Source: Bifidobacterium vansinderenii (GTDB lineage: Bacteria > Actinomycetota > Actinomycetes > Actinomycetales > Bifidobacteriaceae). From it: a stretch of DNA of 64,000 nt. The notes under the pieces are model-generated. The model had not been told where the DNA came from. It ran no database searches and worked only from the letters and a program-made list of their open reading frames with translations. Positions 17,764 through 27,282 of this stretch are shown here, in pieces; within the stretch, counting starts at the first letter, position 1, and the number at the start of each line of letters is the position of its first letter. The position numbers were made by a program, and so were the translations under genes. The DNA is taken from assembly GCF_002234915.1 (NCBI RefSeq), contig NZ_NEWD01000026.1, forward strand, positions 32,696 through 96,695, in the 5' to 3' direction.

Positions 17764-17840
17764 GTTCATTCTCCTTTGACATGGTCGTGGGCGGGTGAAT
17801 CCGTATCTTCCCGTCATTGATGTCGACTGCTGATATATAC

Positions 17841-17854
17841 CTTAACCGATTAAG
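17841..17854. promoter_or_regulatory. LacI-type operator upstream of the esterase operon
   Basis: CTTAACCGATTAAG is a near-perfect palindrome centred on CG (one mismatched pair), a hallmark of LacI-family sites. Related sequences lie at 18198-18211, 30134-30147 and 30271-30284. It lies 72-91 bp upstream of the minus-strand esterase gene. The 650-bp gap to 18419 otherwise holds AT-rich promoter DNA and no convincing gene. Confidence 0.6.
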
Positions 17855-18197
17855 GCATATTGTGCATCGATAATTTCGTGATCTGAAAACTGATACGTGT
17901 CTCAATCCTTTATTTTTCAACGTTTATATATGTTTCAATCATATGGTCAGCGGTGTGTCGTTGTCTGGAGCGACGTTAGTTGTAACTTGATCGATTCATT
18001 GCTGAAGCAAGTGCGATATGCCGATGGTGATGGCGATGGTGATGGCGAAAAACATACGGAACATACGATCTCCGATCTCGACCAATAATCAATCATCGTT
18101 GAAATACCAGTGTTTGTTGACTTGGTTATGGAAATCGAGACACGCCGGCGCTGGCGTTGAATATCAACGAAGACAGCGACGTCGCCGTCTGAAACAA

Positions 18198-18235
18198 CTT
18201 AAGCGGTTGACATACTGAAAACATTGGATTATGGT
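18198..18235 (+). promoter_or_regulatory. Promoter with overlapping LacI-type operator for the mannan ABC operon
   Basis: TTGACA at 18207-18212 and TATGGT at 18230-18235 are separated by 17 bp, a good sigma-70 spacing. CTTAAGCGGTTGAC (18198-18211) resembles the operator at 17841 and overlaps the -35 box, which would allow repression. The first gene starts 185 bp downstream. Confidence 0.6.
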
Positions 18236-18419
18236 GAAAGTCATCAAGTCGCGGAGCACGCGATACGTCATGACATGAACCGATCAATGCCTTCGGGCAT
18301 CTCATTCACGACGCATCGTTCCGAGACTGGACATCCACATGGTTCGTAGTCGATGCCATGCGGATCGGAGGGACAGCGAAGACCTCCGGGAAGATCTCAG
18401 TGATTGAGAGGACGAACAC

Positions 18420-19814
18420 ATGAACGTACTGAAGAAGATCGCCGCAGCCGCCGTCGCCGGCGCCTGCCTGATCAGCCTGGCTGCCTGCGGGAACAGCAGC
18501 GCCAGCGGAGAGACCACCGATCTCACCTACCCCGAGATCAAGCTGGGGGAGACCGGCAAGGACATCTCCACCACCATCAAGATGTTCAACCACCGCACCG
18601 ATATGGCACAGTCCACCTATCCGGGCACGAACTGGGACGCCTACATCAAGGAGTTCAACAAGGTCTACCCGAACATCAAGGTGGAGGTGCAGACCAGCTC
18701 CAACTACTCCAGTGACGCGCTCACCCGTCTGCAGGGTGGAGACTGGGGTGACATCATGATGATCCCCGCCGTCGACGCCTCCGAACTCGGCACCTACTTC
18801 CTCCCCTATGGTTCGGTCGATGACATGGGCAAGGTGATCAAGTACGCCACCAACCAGCGCTACGACGGCAAGACCTACGGCGTGCCCAGCGCCGGCAACG
18901 GCATGGGCATCGTGTACAACACCAAGGTGTTCGCCGACGCCGGCATCACCGATCTGCCCAAGACCCCGGACGAGTTCATCAACGATCTGAAGACCATCAA
19001 GGAGAAGGATCCCGGCGTCACGCCGCTGTACACCAACTACGCGGCCGGCTGGACCATGACCGCATGGGACGCCTACATCGGCGGCACCTCCACCGGCGAC
19101 GCCAAGTACCTGAACCAGAAGCTCCTGCACACCAAGAACCCGTTCTCCGACCCCGGCGACGGCACCCACCCCTACAACGTGTACAAGGTGCTCTACGACG
19201 CCGTCTCCGACAAGCTCACCGAGGACGACTACTCCACCACCGACTGGGAGTCCAGCAAGGCCAAGCTGAACAACGGCGAATACGCCACCATGGTGCTCGG
19301 CGCATGGGCGGTCTCCCAGATCAAGGCCGCCGGCGACCACGGCGACGATGTGGCCTACATGCCGTTCCCGATCAGCGTTGACGGCAAGCAGTACAGCTCC
19401 TCCTCCGCCGACTACGCCTACGGCATCAACAAGGACTCCTCCAAGGAGAACCAGGAGGCCTCCATGATCTTCGTCAAGTGGATGACCGAGAAGTCCGGCT
19501 ACGCCATGAACGAGGGCGGCATCCCCGTCAAGCAGGGAGACGACGAGCTGCCGGCCGTGTACGAGCACTTCAAGGACGTCACCTTCCTCGAGGACGAGCC
19601 CTCAGTGGACGGTGAGGAGGACCTGTTCAACGACCTCAACTCCGACTCCGAGCTGGCCATCAACGCCGACGGAAGCTCCCGCCTGCAGGCCCTGATCGAG
19701 GCCGCCGCCAACGGAACCAAGTCCTACGGCGATCTGGTCAAGGAATGGAACCAGAAGTGGAACTCCGCGCTGGACACCGAAGGCGTGGACGTGAAGTACG
19801 ACACCGCCAAGTAG
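18420..19814 (+). CDS. Extracellular sugar-binding lipoprotein of an ABC importer
   Basis: This 464-residue protein opens with a lipoprotein signal, LISLAACGNS, placing the acylated cysteine at residue 23. The remainder has the cluster 1 solute-binding fold: TYGVPSAGNGMGIVYNTKV near 160, a MTAWDAYIGG segment and a C-terminal TKSYGDLVKEWNQKW. It should capture oligosaccharides outside the membrane for the two permeases that follow. The linked mannosidase and mannanase make beta-manno-oligosaccharides the likely ligand. GAGAGGA at 18406-18412 supports the start. A hairpin directly downstream probably raises its expression relative to the permeases. Confidence 0.9.
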   Translation: MNVLKKIAAAAVAGACLISLAACGNSSASGETTDLTYPEIKLGETGKDISTTIKMFNHRTDMAQSTYPGTNWDAYIKEFNKVYPNIKVEVQTSSNYSSDALTRLQGGDWGDIMMIPAVDASELGTYFLPYGSVDDMGKVIKYATNQRYDGKTYGVPSAGNGMGIVYNTKVFADAGITDLPKTPDEFINDLKTIKEKDPGVTPLYTNYAAGWTMTAWDAYIGGTSTGDAKYLNQKLLHTKNPFSDPGDGTHPYNVYKVLYDAVSDKLTEDDYSTTDWESSKAKLNNGEYATMVLGAWAVSQIKAAGDHGDDVAYMPFPISVDGKQYSSSSADYAYGINKDSSKENQEASMIFVKWMTEKSGYAMNEGGIPVKQGDDELPAVYEHFKDVTFLEDEPSVDGEEDLFNDLNSDSELAINADGSSRLQALIEAAANGTKSYGDLVKEWNQKWNSALDTEGVDVKYDTAK

Positions 19815-19855
19815 TCCGCCCCGGCATCTCCAATCCAACTCCCGCTTATGCGGAC

Positions 19856-19886
19856 GATGCGCCCCGGAACCGTTCCGGGGCGCATC
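19856..19886 (+). terminator. Intra-operon hairpin after the binding-protein gene
   Basis: Perfect 14-bp arms GATGCGCCCCGGAA (19856-19869) and TTCCGGGGCGCATC (19873-19886) enclose a 3-base loop. There is no T-run, so it is more likely an mRNA-stabilising or attenuating hairpin than a full terminator, as often seen between binding-protein and permease genes. Confidence 0.7.
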
Positions 19887-19953
19887 CCACATCATTCCCA
19901 TCCCCAATCACAACGGCGGCTGAGTCGGCCGCATCGGCAACATGGAGCACGTC

Positions 19954-21021
19954 ATGACGACGACAACAATGGATGCGACGGCATATGCCGCTGTTCCCGA
20001 AAACAAGACCCCCAGGGATTGGCGCAAGGCACTGATCATCGTGGCCTTCGCTGCGATCCCGCTCACCCTGCTCATCGTGTTCACCTACCTGCCCTTCGGC
20101 AGCATGGTGAGCTACAGCTTCTACAAGATGAAGTACATCGGCACGCCCCGCTGGGTGGGCCTCGACAACTACGTGCAGGTGTTCACCCGCCCCGACACTC
20201 TCTCCTCGCTCAAGCTGAGCCTCTACTACGCGGTGGGTGCGCTCATCCAGGTGGCGCTCGCCCTGTATCTGGCCACCATTCTGAGCTTCAAGGTGAAGGC
20301 CGGCAACTTCTTCAAGGGAGCGTTCTTCTTCCCCTATCTGATCAACGGCATCGCAGTCGGCTTCATCTTCAAGTTCTTCTACACCCGCGGCTACGTACTC
20401 GACACCGTGCTGCAATGGTGCGGGTTCGACCTCAACAACCTGCCCTACTGGCTCATGGACCAGTCGATCAACAACTGGTCGCTGGTGGGCGCGTCCATCT
20501 GGCGCTACCTCGGCCAGACCGTGATCCTGTTCATCGGCGCGATGATGTCGATCGACGGTTCGCTGTACGAGGCGGCCGAACTCGACGGTGCGAACAAGTT
20601 CCAGCAGTTCCTCCACATCATCCTGCCCAGCATCAAGACGATCCTCGTGCTCAACGTGATCCTGGCGATCACCGGTTCGCTTTCCGCCTTCGAGGGGCCG
20701 TACGTGATTACCTCCGGCGCGAACGGCACCGCCACGTACTTCGTGCTCATGGACCGACTGGCGCACGTGAACCAGAAGGTGGGTCTCGCCTCGGCCATGG
20801 CCGTGGTGCTGCTCATCATCATCCTGATCTGCGCCATGCTGCAGCAGCTGTTCTTCAACTATCTGTTCCGCGACGCGGACGACGGCGTGCAGAAGGCCCG
20901 CAAGAAGGCCCGCAAGGCCAGCCGCGCCCGTCAGCGCGTGGCCGCCGGCAAGGCCCCGCTGTTCCGCAACTCTTCCCCGGCCGTCGCGACCGCGTCGGCA
21001 GCAACCAAGGAGGTGGCGTGA
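19954..21021 (+). CDS. Sugar ABC transporter permease, MalF type
   Basis: This 355-residue integral membrane protein has about six spans and the EAA-loop region AAELDGANKFQQFLHIILPS near residue 215, which contacts the ATPase. It is the first of two permeases following the binding protein. I chose ATG 19954, which has GGAG six bases upstream; an in-frame ATG at 19942 overlaps that site. The C-terminal tail is lysine- and arginine-rich. No ATP-binding gene is present in the operon, so it likely uses a shared MsiK-type ATPase encoded elsewhere. Confidence 0.9.
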   Translation: MTTTTMDATAYAAVPENKTPRDWRKALIIVAFAAIPLTLLIVFTYLPFGSMVSYSFYKMKYIGTPRWVGLDNYVQVFTRPDTLSSLKLSLYYAVGALIQVALALYLATILSFKVKAGNFFKGAFFFPYLINGIAVGFIFKFFYTRGYVLDTVLQWCGFDLNNLPYWLMDQSINNWSLVGASIWRYLGQTVILFIGAMMSIDGSLYEAAELDGANKFQQFLHIILPSIKTILVLNVILAITGSLSAFEGPYVITSGANGTATYFVLMDRLAHVNQKVGLASAMAVVLLIIILICAMLQQLFFNYLFRDADDGVQKARKKARKASRARQRVAAGKAPLFRNSSPAVATASAATKEVA

Positions 21022-21968
21022 TGACCGCCATGACCGAAACGCCTCGCACCATGAACAAGACCAACGCCCCCCGGCCGTCGCACGTCGCCCGCGGCGAGGT
21101 CTCGAACGCCGAATACTGGAAGACGTTCCTGTACAACGCCAAGGTCTGGTTCTTCCTCTTCCTCAAGTACTTCAGTCTGGTGTTCTGCGCCTTCTGGTTC
21201 CTGCTGCCCGTGGTCAGCTGCTTCGTGACCGCGGCCAAGACCGAACGCGAATACCAGACCACGTCGGTCATGCAGATGCCGGCCAACTGGCTGAACTTCC
21301 AGAACTACATCGACGCCTTCCGCCTGTCGAACATGGCCGTCGCGTTCCGCAACTCGCTGATCGTGCTCGTGGTGGTGCTCGTCATCACCACGCTGATTGG
21401 CACGCAGCTCGCTTACGTGCTCAGCCGATTCCAGTTCCCCGGCAACGCCGTGATCCGCATGCTGTTCACTGTGGCGGCCCTGCTGCCCGGCATCGCCATG
21501 CAGGTCTCGATGTACAAGATCATGACCAACCTGCACATGGTCAACACGCTGTGGGGATACATCATCATGATGTGCGGCACCGACGTGATCTCGATCTACG
21601 TGTTCATCCAGTACTTCGAGAACATCCCGGTCTCGCTCGACGAATCCGCCATCATGGACGGCTGCTCCTACTTCACCGTATATTCGCGCATCCTGCTGCC
21701 GCTGCTCAAGCCGGCCATCGTCACCTGCCTGATCCTCAAGGGCGTGGGCGTGTACAACGAGTACTACGCGGCGAACCTCTACCTCCAGGACAAATCGACG
21801 CTCGGCACGGTGGCCATATCGCTGTACTCGTTCACCGGCCCGCAGGGCAGCAAGTACAACCTGATCTGCGCCGGAGTGATCATCACGCTGCTGCCCATGC
21901 TCATCCTGTTCCTCGCCTTCCAGAAGCAGATCTACAACGGCATCGCCGCCGGCGCCGTCAAGGAGTGA
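21021..21968 (+). CDS. Sugar ABC transporter permease, MalG type
   Basis: This 315-residue protein with about six membrane spans has the EAA motif DESAIMDGCSYFTVYSRILL near residue 210. Its ATG overlaps the stop codon of the previous permease (TGATG at 21019-21023), and AAGGAGGTG lies just upstream, so the two are translationally coupled and form the heterodimeric channel. The last codons carry the ribosome-binding site of the next gene, a glycoside hydrolase, tying import to breakdown. Confidence 0.92.
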   Translation: MTAMTETPRTMNKTNAPRPSHVARGEVSNAEYWKTFLYNAKVWFFLFLKYFSLVFCAFWFLLPVVSCFVTAAKTEREYQTTSVMQMPANWLNFQNYIDAFRLSNMAVAFRNSLIVLVVVLVITTLIGTQLAYVLSRFQFPGNAVIRMLFTVAALLPGIAMQVSMYKIMTNLHMVNTLWGYIIMMCGTDVISIYVFIQYFENIPVSLDESAIMDGCSYFTVYSRILLPLLKPAIVTCLILKGVGVYNEYYAANLYLQDKSTLGTVAISLYSFTGPQGSKYNLICAGVIITLLPMLILFLAFQKQIYNGIAAGAVKE

Positions 21969-21972
21969 TCGC

Positions 21973-23352
21973 ATGAACGACTTCCCCAAGGACTTCCTGT
22001 TCGGTACGGCCACGGCCTCGTACCAGATCGAGGGCGCCGTGCACGAGGACGGCCGCTGCGACTCGATCTGGGACACGTTCAGCCACACGCCCGGCCGCGT
22101 GGTGGACGGCGACACCGGCGACATCGCCTGCGACTCCTACCACCGCTGGCGCGACGACATCAAGCTGCTCGCCGACTTGGGCGTGAACTCCTACCGGTTC
22201 TCGATCGCCATGCCCCGCGTGATGCCGGTCGAAAACGGCCCGGTCAACGAGCGGGGACTCGACTTCTACGAGCGCGTCACCGACGCCCTGCTCGCCGAGG
22301 GCATCCAGCCCGTCGTCACCCTCTACCACTGGGATCTACCCCAGTACTTGGGCGACAAGGGCGGCTGGCTGAACCGCGAGACCGCCTACCGTCTGGGCGA
22401 ATACGCGGGCGTGGTGGCCGCCAGGCTCGGCGACCGCATCCACACCTACACCACGCTCAACGAGCCCTGGTGCTCCTCCTACCTAAGCTACGGCGCCACC
22501 GAGCACGCGCCCGGACTGGGGCTCGGTCCCGGCGCATTCCCCGCGGTCCATCACCTCAATCTCGCCCACGGTCTGATGACGCAGGCGGTGCGCGCCGAGG
22601 TAGGCGAACGGTCCGAATGCTCGGTGACCTGCAACCTCCAGCTCAACCGAGGCGACGCCGACGCCGTGCACCGCCTCGACCTGATCGCCAACCGCGTGTG
22701 GCTCGACCCGATGCTGCGCGGCTACTACCCGGACGAGCTGTTCGCCATCACGCGCGGCATCTGCGACTGGTCATTCATCCAGGACGGCGATCTCGAACAG
22801 ATCCACCAGCCGATCGACGTGTTCGGCATCAACTACTACAACACCGGCCTGCTCGCCATGAGCGACCGCCCGCAGTTCCCACAGTCCACCGAGGCGAGCA
22901 CCGCGCCCGGCGCCAGCGACGTCGACTGGCTGCCCACCCCCGGCCCGCACACGGAGATGGGATGGAACATCGATCCCGACGGACTGCACGACCTGCTGGT
23001 CCGCGTGCACAACGACTACCCGGAGATCCCGCTCATCGTCACCGAGAACGGCATGGCCGTGGCAGACACGCTGGAGACGAACCCGGACGGCACCAAGGCC
23101 GTGCACGACGACCTGCGCATCGACTATCTGCGCCGGCACTTCGAGGCGGCCAAGCGGGCGATGGATGAGGGCGTCGACCTGCGCGGCTACTTCGTCTGGT
23201 CGCTCATGGACAACTTCGAATGGGCGTTCGGCTACACCAAGCGCTTCGGCATCGTCTACGTGGACTACGAGACGCTCGAACGCACGCCGAAGGACAGCTA
23301 CCACTGGTACCGGCGACTCATCTCCGACCGTCGGATACCCGACGCGGCCTGA
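21973..23352 (+). CDS. GH1 beta-glycosidase (beta-glucosidase or beta-mannosidase)
   Basis: At 459 residues this is a typical single-domain GH1 enzyme. It starts FPKDFLFGTATASYQIEGA, has the acid/base Glu164 in TTLNEPW and the nucleophile Glu358 in IVTENGMA. The C-terminal SLMDNFEWAFGYTKRFG segment forms the -1 subsite. It has no signal peptide and is cytoplasmic. Its ribosome-binding site lies in the end of the permease gene four bases upstream. In this setting it probably removes glucose from the non-reducing ends of gluco-manno-oligosaccharides, or acts as a second mannosidase; the sequence alone does not decide. Confidence 0.92.
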   Translation: MNDFPKDFLFGTATASYQIEGAVHEDGRCDSIWDTFSHTPGRVVDGDTGDIACDSYHRWRDDIKLLADLGVNSYRFSIAMPRVMPVENGPVNERGLDFYERVTDALLAEGIQPVVTLYHWDLPQYLGDKGGWLNRETAYRLGEYAGVVAARLGDRIHTYTTLNEPWCSSYLSYGATEHAPGLGLGPGAFPAVHHLNLAHGLMTQAVRAEVGERSECSVTCNLQLNRGDADAVHRLDLIANRVWLDPMLRGYYPDELFAITRGICDWSFIQDGDLEQIHQPIDVFGINYYNTGLLAMSDRPQFPQSTEASTAPGASDVDWLPTPGPHTEMGWNIDPDGLHDLLVRVHNDYPEIPLIVTENGMAVADTLETNPDGTKAVHDDLRIDYLRRHFEAAKRAMDEGVDLRGYFVWSLMDNFEWAFGYTKRFGIVYVDYETLERTPKDSYHWYRRLISDRRIPDAA

Positions 23353-23429
23353 CGGTTCCGCAATCACGCCAACTGTCCCGCATTCATCAACGCATTCCAA
23401 TACCCCACGTACTTTCAACGGAGAACATC

Positions 23430-26117
23430 ATGAACACACCCGGCACCTTCCATGAACTGCAGTCCGGCTGGACCGTCGCGGCCCTGAACCCCGAGGTCGC
23501 GCCGGAGCCCGTGCGCGACGCGATCGCCGCCGGCATCGACGCCGTGGTCCCCGGCGAGGTGACGCTCGACCTGGTCCGTGCCGGACTGATCGACGAGCCG
23601 TTCGACGGCGACAACGAGACCCGCCAGCAGTGGATCGGCGACGTCGACTGGCGATACACCTGCGCGTTCGCATGGCACGACGACGGCTCCGACCGCCACG
23701 ATCTGGTCGCCTACGGACTCGACACCGTGGCCACGGTCATGGTCAACGGCCGCTACGTCGGCTCCACACAGAACTACCACCGCACCTACCGCTGGGATGT
23801 GCGCGAACTGCTGCGCGACGGCATGAACGAACTGACCGTCACGTTCGCGTCGTCCGTACGCGAATCAGACATGCGCGAACAGCGCCTCGGCTACTACCCG
23901 CACACCGAGCATCACGCGTTCAACCAGCTGCGCAAGCCCAGCTACCAGTTCGGCTGGGACTGGGGAATCGACGTGGCCAACGCCGGCATCTGGCAGGCCA
24001 TCGGCATCGACTCCTGGTCCGACGTACGTCTCGCCGCCGTGCGTCCGCTCGTGGACGTGACCGGCGACGGCACCGGACTACTTACCACCACCGTGGAGAT
24101 CGAACGCGCCGGCAACGGGCGACTGATGAGCCCGTACGACAGGGCCGCATCCATGCCCGCCGTGCCGGTAAGCGTGCGCGTGCGCGGCCGCAACGCGAAC
24201 GGCGACGACGTGGACGTGACCGTGCGCGGCGAGATCGCACAGGGCCGTACCACCGCAACGCTCACCGCCACCGTGCCGAACGCCGACCTGTGGTGGCCGA
24301 TCGGCTACGGCGACCAGCCGCTATACGACGTGGACGTGACCGCGGAGGAGGGCGCCGCCGCATGGCACGGTCGCGTCGGCTTCCGCACCACGCACGTGGA
24401 CACCCGCGCCGACGAGGTCGGCCGACCGTTCCAGATCTACGTGAACGACGTGCCAGTGCATGCGCGCGGCTACAACTGGGTGCCGATCGACGCGTTCATC
24501 ACCCGCGGCGACCGCGCATTCTACGAACGCCGGTTCCGCGATCTCGTCGAATCGAACTCCAACATGGTGCGCGCCTGGGGCGGCAGCATCTACGAGACCG
24601 ACGACTTCTACGATCTGGCCGACGAACTCGGCATCATGGTCTGGCAGGACTTCATGCTCGCCTGCGCCGCCTACCCGGAGGACGCCGAGACCCGCGCCGA
24701 GATCGAGGCCGAGGCCCGTCAGCAGATCACCCGACTGTGCCCGCACCCGAGCCTGATCGTATGGAACGGATCCAACGAGAACTACGTGGCCTACTCCGAA
24801 TGGGGCGGCTACAAGCAGGCACTGCGAGACGACGACAGGCCGGCCAACGCCTACGGCTACGGCGAAAAAGGCTGGGGCGACCACTACTACGCCGAACTGT
24901 TCCCGCGCCTACTCGCCGAACTCGACCCCACGCACGTGTACCTGCCCAGCTCCCCGATGAGCTTCACCCCGTTCGTCGACGCCAACAAGGACGTGGACGG
25001 CACCATGCACATCTGGGACGTGTGGAACCGCGTGGACTACCGCCACTACGCCGACTACACGCCACGCTTCGCCGACGAGTTCGGCTACCAGGCGCCGCCC
25101 GCGTTCAGCACGCTCACCCGCGTGGTGCACGACGACGTACTCGAGCCGTTCGGCACGCAGATGCTCGTGCACCAGAAGGCCATGGGCGGCAACTACAAGC
25201 TCGCCCGCGGCATGCGCGGCCACCTCACTCCCGGCCACATCGACGACGTGAGCTACCGCGAGGACGGCACGCGTGACTGGCTCATCCCCACCGACGAATG
25301 GGCGAACATCGAGGACTGGCACTGGGCCTGCCAGCTCCAGCAGGCGCAGGCCATCCGCTTCGGCGTGGAGCACATGCGCTCGCTCGAACCCGTGAACGCC
25401 GGCACGCTCATCTGGCAGCTCAACGACGACTGGCCGGTCGTCTCCTGGGCCGCCGTGGACTACTACGGCCACCGCAAGCCCATGTGGCACGCGTCCCGCG
25501 ACTTCTTCGCGCCCCGACTCGCCACGATCCAGCCTCGCGTATCCGAACGCGCTCGCGAGGACCGCAGCTGGGAAGGCAAGAAGGTGGCCGCCGACCATCT
25601 GGCGCTTGTGCTGCTCAACGACACCCGTTCGGCATGGTCCGGCAGTTGGACCGTGGAACGCCGCACGCTGGCCGGCGACGTGCTCGCCACGCAGCGGTTC
25701 GACGTCACGCTCGACCCGATCTTGCACGTCACGCTTGCGCTGAACGCCGAGGTCGGCGGATTCGACGACCCGACGAACGAGATCATCGTGGCCACGCCGA
25801 GCGACAACGCCTTCGCCCGTGTGATCCACAACCCGGCCGAGATCATCGACCAGAAGCTCGAGTGCTCGCCGCTGGAGGCCTCGGCCCGCGTCGTTGCCGG
25901 CGGATACGAGATCGCCGTCACCGCTCGCGCCTACGCGCGCGACGTGTTCTGCATGGTCGACAAGGTGGACGAGAACGCCTCGATCAGCGGCGGCATGGCG
26001 ACGCTGCTGCCCGGCGAATCCGTGACTTGGACCGTCTTCGGCGCTGCCGCCGGCATCGACCCGACGCTGTTCGTCGCACCCAACGTGCTGCGCTGCGGCA
26101 ACGATCTCAAGCGCTGA
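23430..26117 (+). CDS. GH2 beta-mannosidase
   Basis: This 895-residue protein has the multi-domain GH2 beta-mannosidase form: an N-terminal jelly roll (RYTCAFAWHDDGSD, YYPHTEHHAFNQL), an immunoglobulin-like domain, and a TIM barrel with acid/base Glu450 in IVWNGSNENY and nucleophile Glu550 in FADEFGYQAPP. QFGWDWG near residue 175 is characteristic of mannosidases of this family. No signal peptide, so cytoplasmic. It follows the GH1 gene by 77 bp and precedes a LacI regulator. It should release mannose from the non-reducing ends of beta-1,4-manno-oligosaccharides or from the N-glycan core disaccharide. Confidence 0.92.
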   Translation: MNTPGTFHELQSGWTVAALNPEVAPEPVRDAIAAGIDAVVPGEVTLDLVRAGLIDEPFDGDNETRQQWIGDVDWRYTCAFAWHDDGSDRHDLVAYGLDTVATVMVNGRYVGSTQNYHRTYRWDVRELLRDGMNELTVTFASSVRESDMREQRLGYYPHTEHHAFNQLRKPSYQFGWDWGIDVANAGIWQAIGIDSWSDVRLAAVRPLVDVTGDGTGLLTTTVEIERAGNGRLMSPYDRAASMPAVPVSVRVRGRNANGDDVDVTVRGEIAQGRTTATLTATVPNADLWWPIGYGDQPLYDVDVTAEEGAAAWHGRVGFRTTHVDTRADEVGRPFQIYVNDVPVHARGYNWVPIDAFITRGDRAFYERRFRDLVESNSNMVRAWGGSIYETDDFYDLADELGIMVWQDFMLACAAYPEDAETRAEIEAEARQQITRLCPHPSLIVWNGSNENYVAYSEWGGYKQALRDDDRPANAYGYGEKGWGDHYYAELFPRLLAELDPTHVYLPSSPMSFTPFVDANKDVDGTMHIWDVWNRVDYRHYADYTPRFADEFGYQAPPAFSTLTRVVHDDVLEPFGTQMLVHQKAMGGNYKLARGMRGHLTPGHIDDVSYREDGTRDWLIPTDEWANIEDWHWACQLQQAQAIRFGVEHMRSLEPVNAGTLIWQLNDDWPVVSWAAVDYYGHRKPMWHASRDFFAPRLATIQPRVSERAREDRSWEGKKVAADHLALVLLNDTRSAWSGSWTVERRTLAGDVLATQRFDVTLDPILHVTLALNAEVGGFDDPTNEIIVATPSDNAFARVIHNPAEIIDQKLECSPLEASARVVAGGYEIAVTARAYARDVFCMVDKVDENASISGGMATLLPGESVTWTVFGAAAGIDPTLFVAPNVLRCGNDLKR

Positions 26118-26198
26118 GCGTGCGGTGAGCGCACGGTGAACGTGCGGCACGCGCACGATTGATGCGTGCCGCATACATGAATGCAAAGGAAGCCCCCG

Positions 26199-27227
26199 AT
26201 GAAATCCAAGGTGACCATCGCCGACGTGGCCAAGGCCGCGGGCGTGTCCAACAGCGCGGTGTCGTACGCGTTGAACGGCAAGGACGGCGTCTCCGAAAAG
26301 ACGCGCAGCAAGGTGCTCGCCGTGGCCGACCATCTGGGATGGAAGCCCAACAGCGCGGCCAAGGCGCTGTCCGACGCCAGCACGCGCACGGTCGGCCTGG
26401 TGCTCACATACGCCACCAGTGTGCTGTCGGTGGAGTCGTACACCACGGAGCTCATCGCAGGACTCACCTCGGAATTCGAGAAGGAGGGCTACTCACTGCT
26501 CGTGCGGGCGTCGTCGAACCGGGAGTATGAGCTGTCGGTGCTGCGCGAATGGATCGCCACCGGCGCCGTGGACGCCGTGTTGCTGATGAATATCGAGCTG
26601 GGGGATCCCCGCATCGAGCTGTTCAAGTCGCATCCCGACATGCCGGTGCTGCTGCTGTGCGACGAGAAGCTCTCCGAGGGACTGCCGTCGCTGTCCGACA
26701 ACGAGCGCAGCGCGGCCCATCTCATCGTCGACTACTGCCACGAGACCGGTCATCGGCGCATCGCCCGTGTGGCCGGACCCGAGGAGATGGGCCATACGTT
26801 CATCCGCGATAATGCCTTCCGCGAAGAGGTCATGGAACTCGACATGCGCTACACATGCTTGCATTCCGACTATTCGCCGCAGGCCGGCGCCCGTTGCACC
26901 GAGCGGCTGCTGGCGCTGCCGGACCGGCCCACCGCCATCGTGTACGACAACGATGTGATGGCCGTGTCCGCCATCCGTACGGCCGCCGCTCTAGGGATCC
27001 GCGTGCCCGACGATCTGGCCATCATCTCGTGGGATGACTCGTTCATGTGCGAGATGAGCACGCCCAGTGTCACCGCCCTGAACCGTGACGTGGTGGCACG
27101 TGGTCGCCGGGCCGCGCGCATGCTCATCGAACTCGCCGAACAGCATGCGGTGCGGCCCGTGATCGAGGACGACAACGATCTGATCTTCCGCGAATCCAGC
27201 GCCGCGAACGTGGCCATGGCCGCGTGA
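26199..27227 (+). CDS. LacI-family transcriptional regulator 1 of the mannan locus
   Basis: A 342-residue protein with the LacI helix-turn-helix at residues 4-50 (TIADVAKAAGVSNSAVSYAL) and a periplasmic-binding-protein-like effector domain ending VIEDDNDLIFRESS. It lies inside the operon between the mannosidase and the AGE isomerase, 81 bp after the former. AAAGGA precedes the start. The recognition helix is nearly identical to that of the second regulator at 32934, so both may read the CG-centred palindromes in this region. The effector is probably a mannose- or mannobiose-type sugar. Confidence 0.92.
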   Translation: MKSKVTIADVAKAAGVSNSAVSYALNGKDGVSEKTRSKVLAVADHLGWKPNSAAKALSDASTRTVGLVLTYATSVLSVESYTTELIAGLTSEFEKEGYSLLVRASSNREYELSVLREWIATGAVDAVLLMNIELGDPRIELFKSHPDMPVLLLCDEKLSEGLPSLSDNERSAAHLIVDYCHETGHRRIARVAGPEEMGHTFIRDNAFREEVMELDMRYTCLHSDYSPQAGARCTERLLALPDRPTAIVYDNDVMAVSAIRTAAALGIRVPDDLAIISWDDSFMCEMSTPSVTALNRDVVARGRRAARMLIELAEQHAVRPVIEDDNDLIFRESSAANVAMAA

Positions 27228-27282
27228 CCGGCAATCTCATTCAGCTTTATTCATTCGTTCATCAATGGAAAGGACGACAATT

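Noticed and set aside
16234..17820. Long open frame on the plus strand opposite the SASA esterase
   Set aside because: It is the antisense of a clear esterase in GC-rich DNA; its translation is His/Arg/Gly-rich with no recognisable domain.
17897..18218. Small open frames in the gap before the sugar-binding lipoprotein
   Set aside because: They lack ribosome-binding sites, have unusual composition (GDGDGDGE runs) and lie in AT-rich promoter DNA.
19856..19886. Full intrinsic terminator ending the transporter operon
   Set aside because: No T-run follows and the permease genes downstream have no clear promoter of their own, so it is treated as an attenuating or stabilising hairpin.
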